DNA of 64,000 nt from Candidatus Electrothrix communis (GCA_030644725.1 CP130629.1:737572-801571), one strand, 5' to 3'; positions 1 through 9,763 are shown, numbered from the stretch's first letter. A program made the numbers and translations. Notes: a model not told the origin generated them from the letters alone.

Positions 1-2
1 TT

Positions 3-104
3 CAATATATAGGTGTCATTGCCGGTGGAATTTCTCTGTTAGCAGCGTCGTGTGCGTCTCTTGCTTACCTAATTAAATCACAAAAAAAAACTAGCCATGA
101 ATGA
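3..104 (+). CDS. C-terminal tail of a membrane protein (partial, cut by window start)
   Basis: The third frame is open from the window edge and ends at a TGA at 102-104. The 33 visible residues form one hydrophobic helix (GGISLLAASCASLAYLI) followed by a lysine-rich tail, as in the last transmembrane helix of an inner-membrane protein. The stop overlaps the start of the methyltransferase at 97 by 8 bases, which suggests translational coupling. The neighbours are a methyltransferase and a glycosyltransferase, so a polyprenyl-linked glycosyltransferase is plausible, but this is inference. Confidence 0.5.
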   Translation, partial: QYIGVIAGGISLLAASCASLAYLIKSQKKTSHE

Positions 105-825
105 ATTATTTAATAACTATTTTAAAGAAATCTATTCACAAAGCAAAAGTCAACGCCTTGACATGAAGACATTGGATTTGAATGCCAGAAAATATGCCTG
201 GAATTACCAGCGTTTTTTTTCGGAAATTAGCAGTGATGCAAAAATTCTTGATGTTGGATGCGGAGTTGGTCATTTTTTATACTATCTAAAAAAAAATGGG
301 TTTCAAAATGTTGCCGGGATTGATGTCTCTCCAGTGCAGGTGGAACATGCTTTGCAAATGCAACCTGATATCGACTTTCAACACATTACAAATCCGATAG
401 AATTTCTTCAACAACAACCAGATGAATATGATGTAATTGTTTTAAATGACGTACTTGAGCATATTGAACGAGATCAGATAATTTCTAATCTCAACGCTAT
501 ATATCATTCACTTAAGCCCGGAGGAATTGTTATAATAAAAACAATTAATGCCGCCTATCCTTTAGGGTTTGCTCATAGATATAATGATTTTACGCATACC
601 GTCGCTTTTCATGAAAAGTCTCTTACTCAGTTGTTGCGACACACAAATTTTTCAGAAATACGCTGTTATCAAGAAGAAATAGGACTTTATAATCCACTTT
701 TTGTACTCAAAAAATCTATGGTAATTGTGGTACGCTTTTTATTAAAAATAATGATATATTTGAGCGAGTGCGATTGGCAAAGAATTATTTCTGTGAACTT
801 GATTGCTGTCGGGCGGAAGAAATAA
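97..825 (+). CDS. class I SAM-dependent methyltransferase
   Basis: 242 residues. The SAM-binding motif I (LDVGCGVGH) is near residues 51-59, an acidic residue ends strand 2 (GIDVS), and a LKPGG loop is near 140, the usual order for class I (UbiG/Methyltransf_11-like) Rossmann methyltransferases. The C-terminal part has a hydrophobic stretch (VIVVRFLLKIMIYL) that could touch the membrane. It lies between a membrane-protein tail and a group 1 glycosyltransferase, so the substrate may be a sugar or lipid-linked glycan; the substrate cannot be read from the sequence. The ATG at 97 overlaps the upstream stop. Confidence 0.85.
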   Translation: MNELFNNYFKEIYSQSKSQRLDMKTLDLNARKYAWNYQRFFSEISSDAKILDVGCGVGHFLYYLKKNGFQNVAGIDVSPVQVEHALQMQPDIDFQHITNPIEFLQQQPDEYDVIVLNDVLEHIERDQIISNLNAIYHSLKPGGIVIIKTINAAYPLGFAHRYNDFTHTVAFHEKSLTQLLRHTNFSEIRCYQEEIGLYNPLFVLKKSMVIVVRFLLKIMIYLSECDWQRIISVNLIAVGRKK

Positions 826-846
826 TATTTTACTGAGTCGTAAGTT

Positions 847-1890
847 TTGAATGTTTCTGCAATAACAGGTGGGGAGAACGAGCCTTCAGCACGATTTCGT
901 GTTCGTCAATATTTGCCTGGACTCGCTGAACATAATATTAACGTCAACGAGCATTATCCATTTATTGCTAAGTCGGGGAGGTATTGGTATCATAAGTACC
1001 CTGTCCCCGCACAAATTCTTCCTCAATTAGGTACAGCAGGGCTTAGGATAGCAGCACGGCTTCCTGCAATTATTGAAAGTTATAAAACAAATCTTACGTG
1101 GATTCAAAGAGAATTTTTAACAGCTTTTTCAACAACGGAAGGACTGACCAAGAGCCCTAGAGTATTTGATGTAGATGATGCGATATGGTTACGACTTAAA
1201 GCGACAGAGAGTTTTTCGAAAAAAATTGTGCGCAGGATGGATGGGCTTGTCTGCGGAAATTCATGGCTCGCTGATTATTTTTCTGACTGTAATACTCCAA
1301 CATGGGTTATACCGACAGGAGTCGATACAGAGAGATGGCGACCAGATTGTTTGACGTCCCGAAAAGAGTTATATATTGGATGGATTGGCACGTCAGGAAA
1401 CTATCAGTATCTTTACGAGATAGAACAGGCTCTGTTTCAATTTTTTAAAAAGTTTCCTTCTGCAAAATTACTTATTATTGCGGATACCCCCCCTCATTTT
1501 TCTTGCCTGCCTGAAAAAAATATTCAATTTTTGCCGTGGTCTCAAGATATAGAAGTTCAGGCTGTACAGCAGATGCATATCGGTATCATGCCGTTGCAAG
1601 ATAGTGATTGGGAAAGGGGGAAATGTGCTTTCAAAATGCTACTTTATATGTCAACAGGGATTCCGGTTGTTGTTTCTCCTGTAGGAATGAATCGTGAGGT
1701 TCTTCAAAGAGGTAGGGTAGGGTTTGGTCCCAGAAATCATTCAGAATGGATAGATGCCCTTACCGCCTTGATTGTAAATCCAGAGCTACGCAAACAGATG
1801 GGGAATAAAGGAAGAGAGATTGTTGAACAGTATTACTCGGTAAAAAAGATTGTGCCGCAACTGGTAGATATCTTTCGTTCGTTTTTGTAA
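847..1890 (+). CDS. glycosyltransferase family 1 (GT4-like)
   Basis: 347 residues, starting at a TTG at 847; the protein begins MNVSAITGG and the GENEPSARFRVRQY segment is typical of the N-terminus of this group, so the TTG is preferred over later ATGs. An FDVDDAIW segment lies near residue 107, the central GWIGTSGNYQYL near 178, and the C-terminal Rossmann half carries the nucleotide-sugar region (KMLLYMSTGIPVVVSPVG, from about 258). It follows the methyltransferase by 21 bases and probably shares its operon. It should transfer a sugar from a nucleotide donor in surface polysaccharide synthesis; donor and acceptor are unknown. Confidence 0.85.
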   Translation: MNVSAITGGENEPSARFRVRQYLPGLAEHNINVNEHYPFIAKSGRYWYHKYPVPAQILPQLGTAGLRIAARLPAIIESYKTNLTWIQREFLTAFSTTEGLTKSPRVFDVDDAIWLRLKATESFSKKIVRRMDGLVCGNSWLADYFSDCNTPTWVIPTGVDTERWRPDCLTSRKELYIGWIGTSGNYQYLYEIEQALFQFFKKFPSAKLLIIADTPPHFSCLPEKNIQFLPWSQDIEVQAVQQMHIGIMPLQDSDWERGKCAFKMLLYMSTGIPVVVSPVGMNREVLQRGRVGFGPRNHSEWIDALTALIVNPELRKQMGNKGREIVEQYYSVKKIVPQLVDIFRSFL

Positions 1891-1932
1891 TAATAAATAA
1901 CGTTGTATGATGCTTATTTGAAATTTGATTAA

Positions 1933-3465
1933 ATGCTCTCCAAAACACTCAGCGGTGCCGTCGCAGGTGTCGACGGTCTTATAGTTCGTGTAGAAGTGGA
2001 TCTGGCCTTAGGCCTGCCCGGTTTTTTTACGGTGGGCCTGGCTGAGGGAGCAGTACGTGAGTCCAAGGACCGGGTCAAGGCGGCAATTAAAAATTCTGGT
2101 TATCAATTTCCTCCTCGCAGAATCACGGTTAATCTGGCCCCGGCAGCGGTGAAAAAGGAAGGAGCTGGCTATGATCTGCCCATCGCCTTAGGCATTCTTG
2201 CTGCTTCAGGCACGCTAACCTGTTCGGATTTGGAACATACCGCTATTGTAGGAGAACTGTCCCTTGACGGCGTAGTCCGTCCGGTACGGGGTGTTCTTCC
2301 CATGGTGTTGGAGGCCAAGCAGAACAAAATTAGACGCTTTCTAGTCCCAGCAGATAATGCCCATGAGGCGGCTGTGGTCAGCGGGATTGAAATCATTGCT
2401 GTGGACCGGCTGCAACAGGCTGTAGATTTTCTGGCAGGGCGGGAGATCATTGAACCTTCTCGGACCGACGTACAGGCCCTGTTCGCTCGGAGGAATCAAT
2501 ATTCCGTGGATTTTTCCGAGGTGCGAGGGCAGGAGCATGCCAAGCGAGCATTTGAAGTAGCAGCGGCAGGAGGCCATAATATCCTGCTCAGCGGAGTGCC
2601 CGGAACCGGCAAGACCATGATGGCCCGGAGACTGCCAACTATTCTGCCGGATCTCTGTCTGGAAGAGGCCCTGGAAACCACCAAAATCTATTCCACCACC
2701 GGTCTGCTCCCGGAGGATATGCCTCTGCTGGTGACCCGGCCCTTTCGTACCCCTCACCATACCATCTCCGATGCAGGATTGATCGGCGGAGGACGAATTC
2801 CCCGGCCTGGCGAGGTCTCCTTGGCCCATAACGGTGTGCTGTTTCTTGATGAAATGCCGGAGTTTCGTAAGCATGTCCTGGAGGTCATGCGTCAGCCCCT
2901 GGAGGACGGCATTGTCACCATTGCCAGGGCAGCGGCCAGCCTCCGTTTTCCAGCAAATTTCATGTTGGTTGCCGCCATGAATCCCTGCCCCTGCGGTTTT
3001 CTTGGCGATAAGGTCAAGAAATGTTCCTGCACACCGATGCAGGTGCAACGCTATCGTAATCAGCTTTCAGGACCTTTGCTGGACCGGATTGATATGCATA
3101 TTGAGGTACCGCCGGTTCAGGTGGAGGATATCAGTACCCAAAAGCCGGGTGAATCCTCAGAGAAAATTCGCAAGAGGGTCAATAAGGCCCGCAAGCTCCA
3201 GCAGCAACGATTTGCCTCTGCGCCATTAATCAACTGTAACGCCCAGATGGGTTCCCGCCAAATTGAGACCTTCTGCCCGTTGGATCAGCCGGGCAAGGCC
3301 TTACTCAACAGTGCTATTGAGCGACTTGGCTTATCAGCCCGTGCCTATCATCGTATCATTAAGATCGCTCGCACCATTGCCGATCTTGCTGGAGCTGAGC
3401 AAATTGATGTATCTCATGTTGCCGAAGCTGTGCAGTATCGACGACAACAGTTTGATGTGGGATGA
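1933..3465 (+). CDS. comM: YifB/ComM family Mg-chelatase-like AAA+ ATPase
   Basis: 510 residues, the normal family length. The N-terminal ChlI-like Lon-protease-fold domain (about 20-170) is followed by a AAA+ module with Walker A (GVPGTGKT, about 222-229) and Walker B (GVLFLDEMPEF, about 302), a cysteine cluster (PCPCGFLGD...CSC, about 351-365) and a C-terminal helical domain. ComM is known in naturally transformable Gammaproteobacteria as a hexameric helicase promoting branch migration in integrating DNA; most other bacteria carry it with unproven role. It converges with rsmE, which ends one base after its stop. Confidence 0.92.
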   Translation: MLSKTLSGAVAGVDGLIVRVEVDLALGLPGFFTVGLAEGAVRESKDRVKAAIKNSGYQFPPRRITVNLAPAAVKKEGAGYDLPIALGILAASGTLTCSDLEHTAIVGELSLDGVVRPVRGVLPMVLEAKQNKIRRFLVPADNAHEAAVVSGIEIIAVDRLQQAVDFLAGREIIEPSRTDVQALFARRNQYSVDFSEVRGQEHAKRAFEVAAAGGHNILLSGVPGTGKTMMARRLPTILPDLCLEEALETTKIYSTTGLLPEDMPLLVTRPFRTPHHTISDAGLIGGGRIPRPGEVSLAHNGVLFLDEMPEFRKHVLEVMRQPLEDGIVTIARAAASLRFPANFMLVAAMNPCPCGFLGDKVKKCSCTPMQVQRYRNQLSGPLLDRIDMHIEVPPVQVEDISTQKPGESSEKIRKRVNKARKLQQQRFASAPLINCNAQMGSRQIETFCPLDQPGKALLNSAIERLGLSARAYHRIIKIARTIADLAGAEQIDVSHVAEAVQYRRQQFDVG

Positions 3466-3466
3466 G

Positions 3467-4210
3467 TTAAAGATGAGCTTGCTGAATTATCCGCAGGAGC
3501 TGTAACTGCGCCAGTAAGGCGACAACCGCAGTATCCACATGCAGGATTCTGTTCCCCATCGAAAACGGCAAAAAGCCCTGCTCAAGAAAACTGTTCACTT
3601 CAAAATCATTCCATCCCCCTTCCGGCCCGACAGCCAGCAGGATTTTTTTCTTTTCTCCTGAGCGCGGATAGACCTCTGGTAATTCCGCCGTTACTCCCGG
3701 ATGGGCCAGTAGACCGTAACCGGCTAAGGTCGGCACAATATCCTGCACAAAGGGCTTAAAGCGAGGGTGAATTAGGACTTCGGGCAAACATGTATCCACA
3801 GCTTGCGTTAACCCCTCCAGGAGGAGTTCTTTGATTTTTTTCGGTTCCAGTACTGGGGTTTGAAAAAAAGACTTTTCCACCTTGGCGGATCGGATCAAAT
3901 GAAAGCGGCGTACCCCCATAACCGTTGCCTGCTTCAGGATGCGCTGGAGCATAATTGGGCGCGGTAGGGCAAGGATCAGTTCGATTTCAGGAGGTGGTGG
4001 TGAAGGGCAGTCCAGCTGTACCTCCAGTTCGACGGCATTATCCTCCATGCTGATAATTTTTCCTCGCCCCATATTGCCGTGTATCACGCCGATGCGTAAG
4101 GTATCTCCGACCTTGAGTTTAAGGACAGTATGGATATGCTTGGCCCGATGATCCGTCAGGAGGAGGCGATCCGCATCCTGTTCATGTTGTTCAAAAAGAA
4201 GAAGATTCAT
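3467..4210 (-). CDS. rsmE: 16S rRNA (uracil(1498)-N3)-methyltransferase RsmE
   Basis: 247 residues, the family length. The N-terminal PUA-like domain (DHRAKHIHTVLKLKVGD) is followed by a SPOUT/trefoil-knot domain with the characteristic LAVGPEGGW motif and the C-terminal LGNRILHVDTA-like segment (MGNRILHVDTAVVALL). RsmE methylates N3 of U1498 in 16S rRNA of the assembled 30S subunit using SAM. It is convergent with comM and has no close upstream partner on its strand. Confidence 0.92.
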   Translation of the reverse strand: MNLLLFEQHEQDADRLLLTDHRAKHIHTVLKLKVGDTLRIGVIHGNMGRGKIISMEDNAVELEVQLDCPSPPPPEIELILALPRPIMLQRILKQATVMGVRRFHLIRSAKVEKSFFQTPVLEPKKIKELLLEGLTQAVDTCLPEVLIHPRFKPFVQDIVPTLAGYGLLAHPGVTAELPEVYPRSGEKKKILLAVGPEGGWNDFEVNSFLEQGFLPFSMGNRILHVDTAVVALLAQLQLLRIIQQAHL

Positions 4211-4330
4211 GCTTTGTTTATTTTTTTCTATGATTAAAGAGGAGATAAGGGAGGTGGATGATTATTTTTTGCAAGCTCCCTAAGATTACTCATTGCTGTC
4301 AAAAGTATTTCGATTGACCGGGGACGTTCA

Positions 4331-5509
4331 TCAGCTCAGGATAAACTCGGAGATTTCTTTATACGTGCCGACCCGCATGGGCGGACCCCAGTATCCCGTG
4401 CCTTGATTGACGTAGACCAGGGTTTTCTTATGCCGATAAAATCCCTTGAGATAGGGTTGCTGTAACGGGGTTAGATAGTTGAATGGCCAGATCTGCCCGC
4501 CGTGCATATGTCCGGAAAGAACAAGATCCACTCCGTATTGAGCCGCCTCCTTGACAGCTCTGGGCTGATGAGCTAGGAGGATGGCCTTGCTTGTTTTGGC
4601 AATCCCTCCTAAGGCCTTTGCATAATCAGGAGCGTATTGCTTGCCAAATCTCTCGGCATTATAGTCTGTTACTCCTGCGAGAGTGAACGTTTCCTCTCCC
4701 TGCCGTATTTCTATCCTGCTGTTGTTGAGGACCGTGATACCCAGCCGCTTTATTTCCGGGAGCCATTTTTTCACGTCGCTGTAGTATTCGTGATTACCAG
4801 TGACAAAAAATACGCCGTGCTGGGCTTTCAGCTTAGACAAAGGAGCAAGCTCGCTGGCGAGCTCATCTGCATCGCCGTCAACGAGGTCTCCTGTTATAGC
4901 AATAAGATCAGGCTGCAGGCTGTTCACCATTGCGACGATCTCAGCGAGTTCAGCTCGCATGGACATGGCACCGATGTGGATATCTGATATCTGGACAATG
5001 GAGAATCCCTTAAAAATAGGCGGCAGTCCTGATAGGTTGACAGGTAATCGGTTGACCGTGGGGGGGGCAAGGCATTGTTTGACGCCAAAGGAGGAAATGC
5101 CGAGCACCGATACTGAGGCGAAAGAGGCAAGGGTTCGGGCAAGAAAGTGTCTCCGACTGGGATCAGGGAGATTTTTCCTTCTCTGGACAAGGCGGCAGGA
5201 AGTATAATAAAAGCCTTTGAGGCTGTCCGTGAACAGGAAAAAGAAAAAGAAAAGCATTAGGATGCCGAGCCAAAGGTAGGCAAACCATAGCAGCGGAAAG
5301 AGCTGCTGAAAGGAAAACAGCTTTGCTAGGATCTGGGAAATCGGTAAGAGGAGAAAAAGGGCGATAACTGTTCCTGTACCGAATCGTTGAACAGGACGGC
5401 TGAAGCCGAGATCTTTTACCATACGTCGCCAGAAGTAATAATGCATAAAGGCAAAAACCCCGAGGACGACAACCAGAAAACCGAGAAAAAAAAGTGTGGA
5501 GGAAGACAT
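4331..5509 (-). CDS. membrane-anchored metallophosphoesterase (YkuE-like)
   Basis: 392 residues. Four hydrophobic helices fill about residues 1-95 and a fifth region carries a Tat-like SRRHFLARTLA motif near 118, so the catalytic domain is probably exported. The calcineurin-like metal-binding motifs appear in order: SDIHIGA, TGDLVDGD, GNHEYY, a histidine in LLAHQPR, and SGHMHGGQ. Family members such as YkuE hydrolyse phosphoesters and some act in lipid A or undecaprenyl metabolism; the substrate here is not evident. It stands alone, followed downstream by rsmE after a 120-base gap. Confidence 0.88.
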   Translation of the reverse strand: MSSSTLFFLGFLVVVLGVFAFMHYYFWRRMVKDLGFSRPVQRFGTGTVIALFLLLPISQILAKLFSFQQLFPLLWFAYLWLGILMLFFFFFLFTDSLKGFYYTSCRLVQRRKNLPDPSRRHFLARTLASFASVSVLGISSFGVKQCLAPPTVNRLPVNLSGLPPIFKGFSIVQISDIHIGAMSMRAELAEIVAMVNSLQPDLIAITGDLVDGDADELASELAPLSKLKAQHGVFFVTGNHEYYSDVKKWLPEIKRLGITVLNNSRIEIRQGEETFTLAGVTDYNAERFGKQYAPDYAKALGGIAKTSKAILLAHQPRAVKEAAQYGVDLVLSGHMHGGQIWPFNYLTPLQQPYLKGFYRHKKTLVYVNQGTGYWGPPMRVGTYKEISEFILS

Positions 5510-5585
5510 GCTATTATTCTCTTTGCTTCGTTTGATTTTTTTTGCGACCCTTTTCGCTTATAGTTGGTGAGAAGTTCTTTTCAGG

Positions 5586-6518
5586 TTAAAAGCTGAATTG
5601 TGCTTCAAACTGCCAACCAAGATGGCTGTTGATGCCTGATGTGGCAACACAGCGAAAAGATTCTGTTGGCTGCCACTCTACACCGATTATCCAGGCAAGT
5701 TCTTCAGTATTTTTATATTCATATCTGGCATCTTCTGTATTGAGAGTTGCTATCAATAATGATTCAAAGGGAGTTTCTCCTGGTTTCGTAATATGGTGCG
5801 ACATCTTTTTTCGTAATTTGAAGCGGGAGTAGTTTAGGCCGGTTAACGGAGTGAGTGAGCTGAAGCGCCAGCCTATTAATGCCACTGTTTCCAGGTTCTT
5901 CCAGTGGAAGGTGGCTGTTCTCGCATCAGCATTATTGCCGGGCCGAGCATTGCGAACAATCTCCTCTTCTTCATCGCCACTCGCAGAAAAATAATTATAG
6001 CGTAGCCGTAAGAAGGGGCCTTGTCTTTTTTCGGAGAAGATCTCGGCAGCTGAATGGATTCCCCAGAGAAAGGCTGGTTCTGTTCGCCACCATTCATTAA
6101 ACCCGGTAACCGTATTGGTTGCGGTAAACTCCCCTTGGCTCACCCCGAAATGAAGCCCGGAAGTGAGGGTGAATAGGGGAGCGTCAAAAAAATCGTAGAC
6201 AAGGCTCCAGTAGAACATGTCTTGCTGCCAATCAATGGTCCAAGGCTGATCAGAAGAAGGTATAAAACGGTCCAGTGGGCTGATGGTCGTGGTCTCGTTC
6301 AACTCCTCAAAATCAAGTTGGAGACCAGTGATTGAAAAATGGAGCCTCTTTAGCCATAAATTTTTTTTAGGGGTACTTGCATGATCTCCCGTATGTTGTC
6401 GGTCAGTATCGGTATACCCTGGTGCAACCAGAGGAGGAGCTAGGAGAAACAACAGAACAATGGGGAGTAGCCCTGTTTTTTTACAGGATGTATACTTTGT
6501 ATCAGAATGTTGTTTCAT
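5586..6518 (-). CDS. predicted outer-membrane beta-barrel protein, unknown function
   Basis: 310 residues. A signal peptide with a hydrophobic core (LLPIVLLFLLAPPLVAP) spans about 17-34. The rest is rich in alternating aromatic strands (FHWKNLETVALIGWRF) and ends in phenylalanine (EAQFSF), the usual C-terminal signature for assembly of outer-membrane barrels by the Bam complex. I do not recognise a named family. It is 67 bases upstream of the metallophosphoesterase on the same strand. Confidence 0.65.
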   Translation of the reverse strand: MKQHSDTKYTSCKKTGLLPIVLLFLLAPPLVAPGYTDTDRQHTGDHASTPKKNLWLKRLHFSITGLQLDFEELNETTTISPLDRFIPSSDQPWTIDWQQDMFYWSLVYDFFDAPLFTLTSGLHFGVSQGEFTATNTVTGFNEWWRTEPAFLWGIHSAAEIFSEKRQGPFLRLRYNYFSASGDEEEEIVRNARPGNNADARTATFHWKNLETVALIGWRFSSLTPLTGLNYSRFKLRKKMSHHITKPGETPFESLLIATLNTEDARYEYKNTEELAWIIGVEWQPTESFRCVATSGINSHLGWQFEAQFSF

Positions 6519-6807
6519 GCTATGGATCCGTTTTATTCTTTTTTTATAGCTTGTAAAAATGGAGTAACTGTCTGTACGTGTTCATCTGTTACCATAATGC
6601 GGTGTGGTTGTACAGGGGCTTGCTCTCATTGTACAAAAAACAGGATATCTCATTCATACTTCTCTGGTATTCTTTTTGTTCAGGAGAAATATACTTCTCT
6701 TCTGTTGTGGAATCATCTTTCATGCTATATAAATAAGTTTGTGTAAACGTCGGTGCTTGTGAGGCAACCGGGAATTTTTAAGAAACAGCAGCGTTGGCAA
6801 AGAATCT

Positions 6808-8631
6808 ATGTTGTATCTGTATCGTACGGATTTCTCCTTTTGGAAATTGAAGATGGGCATGCTCTTGCTTGTCCTTATCACTGGACTCGGTGGCTGCGGC
6901 CAGCACAGGGCTGTCAACCATAAGGGGCAGCAGGAGCCTCCTGATTTTGTTGAGATGGATAAGACCGCTGAACCTTCAGAGCGGGAGAGCGTGGGGGATA
7001 AGGGATGCAGCTATTTTCACTTTCTTTGGGGACGGCATGCTGAGCTGGCGGCAGAGTATGAAAAGGCCCTTGCCTCGTACGAGAAATCCTTGCAATGCAA
7101 TCCAGAGGCGGAATTTGTGTTGCGCAAGGTGCCTCTCCTCCTCCTGCGCCTCAATCGTGGTGAGGAGGCTGTTCTCCGCCTGAAGCAGTATCTCGTCCAG
7201 CACCCAGAAGATACCATATCCAGGATGTTGCTGGCCAAGGTGTATATCCGTCAAGGTGCGTTCCAAAAGGCAGCTGCTCAGTACCGGAAAATTCATCAGT
7301 TGGATACCCAGGATACCACCTCATTGCTTCTGCTCAGCGAACTCTATCTTGCCGAGAATAAATATGATATGGCCAAAACAGCCCTGCGTGACGTGCTGGC
7401 TGTTGACAGCCGCTCATACTCGGCCCATCTCCTCCTGGCTCGTCTTCTGGTTACTGAGGAGGATTTTGAAGCCGGTCAACGACATTACGAGCAAGCCCTG
7501 GATATCACCTGGTCCGAAGGATTGCAGCTGGAACTTGCTGATGTCCTGACCAGGCAGGAAAAATATCTCCAGGCTGTTGCCTTGTATCAGGAAATTCTGC
7601 ACCATGATGAGCAGAACGAGGAGGCACAGATTGCTCTTATTCATTTGTATCTGTTACAGGGGAAAGAGCATGAGGCGATGAAAAAGTTGCAGCGCCTGAA
7701 AAAAAGCATCAAAAACCCGGAGGTGGCCGAACTGACCATTATTCGGCTCCATGCTCGTTGGGAGGAGTATGGAAAGGCCATTGCCCTGCTTGAAGAATTT
7801 CTTCAAAAACATGAGCAGTCCGAGGCTCGTTATCTCCTTGCAGCCCTTCGATTCCAGGAAGAGCAATACGAAAAGGTTTTATTAGATCTTGAGAAGATCG
7901 GACCTGAGGCAAAGGAATATGAGGATAGTCTTTTTTTGTTGGTACGAACCCTGAAAGAGCTGAATCGGCATCAACAGGCTGTGCAGGTTTTGGAATCTGC
8001 TCTTGTCCCAGAAGAAGGGCGTACTCCGGACCTGTACATTCTCCTTGCTGGTATTTATCAGTTTATTGGACAGGAAGAGCAGTCTCGTAATACCTTTCTT
8101 CGTGCCCTTGAGGAGTATCCTGAGGACGAGCAGGTGCTGTATGATTATGGCCTGTTCCTGGATTACATAGGAGAGCAGGAACAGGCCCAGGAAATCATGG
8201 AGCGGATTGTTGCAATGGATTCGGAACATGCCGGGGCTTTGAATTATGTCGGCTATACATGGGCTGATAAGAAGGAGAATTTACCTGAGGCCCTGCAGTA
8301 TATCTCCCGTGCGGTAAAACTGAAACCTGATAACGGCTATATTCGTGATAGTCTTGGTTGGGTGCATTATCAACAGGGTGAGTATGAAAAGGCCAGAGAT
8401 GTTTTAGAAATGGCTGTGGAGTTAGTATCCGATGATCCGGCGATCCTTGATCATTTGGCAGATACCTATCTGGCCTTGGGGCTTCCTGGAAAGGCCAAGG
8501 AAACCTGGCGCAAGGCCCTGGATCTGTATAGGGAATACAGAAAGGAGCAGAGCGGAAAGGGGAGCGAAGATCAGGAACGTAAGCGTATACAGGGGAAAAT
8601 TAATCGTCTTGAAAAGGGAGAAAGTAAATGA
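6808..8631 (+). CDS. tetratricopeptide-repeat lipoprotein
   Basis: 607 residues. A lipobox-like sequence (LGGCGQ, cysteine 30) follows a hydrophobic stretch, so it is probably a lipoprotein; an internal ATG at 6853 would give a more conventional signal length. From about residue 60 to 590 the protein is made almost entirely of TPR units with the usual W/L/G/Y/A/P pattern (for example YDMAKTALRDVLAVDSRSYSAHL). Its stop overlaps the start of the LolB-like gene (ATGA), indicating coupled translation. TPR lipoproteins are scaffolds for envelope complexes; the partner is unknown. Confidence 0.85.
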   Translation: MLYLYRTDFSFWKLKMGMLLLVLITGLGGCGQHRAVNHKGQQEPPDFVEMDKTAEPSERESVGDKGCSYFHFLWGRHAELAAEYEKALASYEKSLQCNPEAEFVLRKVPLLLLRLNRGEEAVLRLKQYLVQHPEDTISRMLLAKVYIRQGAFQKAAAQYRKIHQLDTQDTTSLLLLSELYLAENKYDMAKTALRDVLAVDSRSYSAHLLLARLLVTEEDFEAGQRHYEQALDITWSEGLQLELADVLTRQEKYLQAVALYQEILHHDEQNEEAQIALIHLYLLQGKEHEAMKKLQRLKKSIKNPEVAELTIIRLHARWEEYGKAIALLEEFLQKHEQSEARYLLAALRFQEEQYEKVLLDLEKIGPEAKEYEDSLFLLVRTLKELNRHQQAVQVLESALVPEEGRTPDLYILLAGIYQFIGQEEQSRNTFLRALEEYPEDEQVLYDYGLFLDYIGEQEQAQEIMERIVAMDSEHAGALNYVGYTWADKKENLPEALQYISRAVKLKPDNGYIRDSLGWVHYQQGEYEKARDVLEMAVELVSDDPAILDHLADTYLALGLPGKAKETWRKALDLYREYRKEQSGKGSEDQERKRIQGKINRLEKGESK

Positions 8632-9449
8632 GATTGAGTGCGCAGGGAATATCGTGGTGTTGCGCAGGGTTGATGATCTTGAGCGGGTGCGCGGCAACGC
8701 CGCCGAAAACGGTGGAAATCAGCAGCAGCACCGAGTTGCAGCAGGTGGAGAGCAAGCTCTCCCGTTTTCTGGGGCAGTCCTGTGTGAATGCAGTAGATTG
8801 TGATGTGCAACTCAGCTGGCAGGCCTATGGTCAGGGAAAGACTTTTTCCGCAACCATGCAGGCAATGTATCCCTCTTCATTGCGTCTTGCCATGATTGAC
8901 CCGCTTGGTCGACCCCTGGTCCTGCTGGGAGCGCACGGGAACAGGTTCACCTTGGCGGATAATAATGGGGCGATCGGCTACACCGGCACCATGGACCTGG
9001 ATGTGGTCCATAAATTTCTTCCCGATTTTATTCCCAAGGATGATATCTTTTACTGGCTCAGCGGACGGGTCAACCGTGGTGGGATGCAGACCTTGTCGAC
9101 AAAAAAGGATGCGGAGGATAAGCTGTACTGGTACGAGGTTGCCTATGCCAACGGGAACAGCAAGGATATGACCCATAAACTGGCATTGAACGATGCGAAT
9201 CAACTGGTCCGGCATATGGTGCTTGATGCGGATGGAGATATTCAGTTTGAAGCGACGTACAGTGAATACTCAGCAACGCCCAGGACATGCAGTTGGCCCG
9301 GTCGGGTCGAGATTTCCGGTGACGCCTTGGAGGCAGATTTCACCTTGATCTTTACGGAGATTTTTGATTTTAAGCCGATGGAGCAAAAACGTTTTCAGGT
9401 GAAGATCCCACCCCATTTCGAGGTCCGGAAAATTATCAATGAGTCCTGA
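8628..9449 (+). CDS. LolB-like outer-membrane lipoprotein
   Basis: 273 residues. A signal peptide ends in a clear lipobox (ILSGCAA, cysteine about 21). The rest looks like the LolB/DUF4292 fold: an N-terminal part on lipid-linked strands (FSATMQAMYPSSLRLAMIDPLGRP) and a C-terminal strand region (WPGRVEISGDALEADFTLIFTEI). LolB receives lipoproteins from LolA and inserts them in the outer membrane; delta-proteobacterial homologues are often only distantly related. It overlaps the TPR lipoprotein by four bases. The LolB function is an inference from fold and context. Confidence 0.65.
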   Translation: MRLSAQGISWCCAGLMILSGCAATPPKTVEISSSTELQQVESKLSRFLGQSCVNAVDCDVQLSWQAYGQGKTFSATMQAMYPSSLRLAMIDPLGRPLVLLGAHGNRFTLADNNGAIGYTGTMDLDVVHKFLPDFIPKDDIFYWLSGRVNRGGMQTLSTKKDAEDKLYWYEVAYANGNSKDMTHKLALNDANQLVRHMVLDADGDIQFEATYSEYSATPRTCSWPGRVEISGDALEADFTLIFTEIFDFKPMEQKRFQVKIPPHFEVRKIINES

Positions 9450-9479
9450 GGGGTTTAAGAAAATTTAGCTGGAGTGTGA

Positions 9480-9698
9480 ATGATGAATGAGGAGAGTGGA
9501 CTACTGATAATCATAAGCTTGATTGTTGTACTGCTATGCCTCATTGGTTTGCTGAATGCTCTTATTAAAGAGAAGAGAAACCCATTTATTGTTGAAATAG
9601 AGGAATGGTTAAAAAGCACTAATAGGGATTATCAAACGTATTTTAAAATTGATTTCCCAAAGAAGTATCGTGAGTTTAAGGAGTGGAAGAAAAAGTGA
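9480..9698 (+). CDS. small single-pass membrane protein, unknown
   Basis: 72 residues. One transmembrane helix (IIISLIVVLLCLIGLL) occupies about residues 9-26, followed by a charged cytoplasmic tail with EEWLKS and a terminal FKEWKKK. A second gene in this window (35246-35470, minus strand) has the same plan and shared tail residues, so the two are paralogues. It starts 30 bases after the LolB-like gene and ends just before a strong terminator hairpin. No function is recognised. Confidence 0.65.
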   Translation: MMNEESGLLIIISLIVVLLCLIGLLNALIKEKRNPFIVEIEEWLKSTNRDYQTYFKIDFPKKYREFKEWKKK

Positions 9699-9705
9699 GG
9701 CAGAA

Positions 9706-9746
9706 AAAAATGGGGAGGGGAGTGATCGCGCCCTCCCCATTTTTGT
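9706..9746. terminator. bidirectional intrinsic terminator
   Basis: A 13-base stem (AAAATGGGGAGGG with CCCTCCCCATTTT) encloses an 11-base loop and is flanked by A- and T-runs on both sides. It lies between the convergent small membrane-protein gene and the AMIN gene and can stop transcription from either. Confidence 0.85.
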
Positions 9747-9763
9747 TCATGCAGCAGCAGTCG

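Noticed and set aside
2341-3048. 235-residue ORF antisense to comM
   Set aside because: Lies fully inside the well-supported ATPase gene on the other strand.
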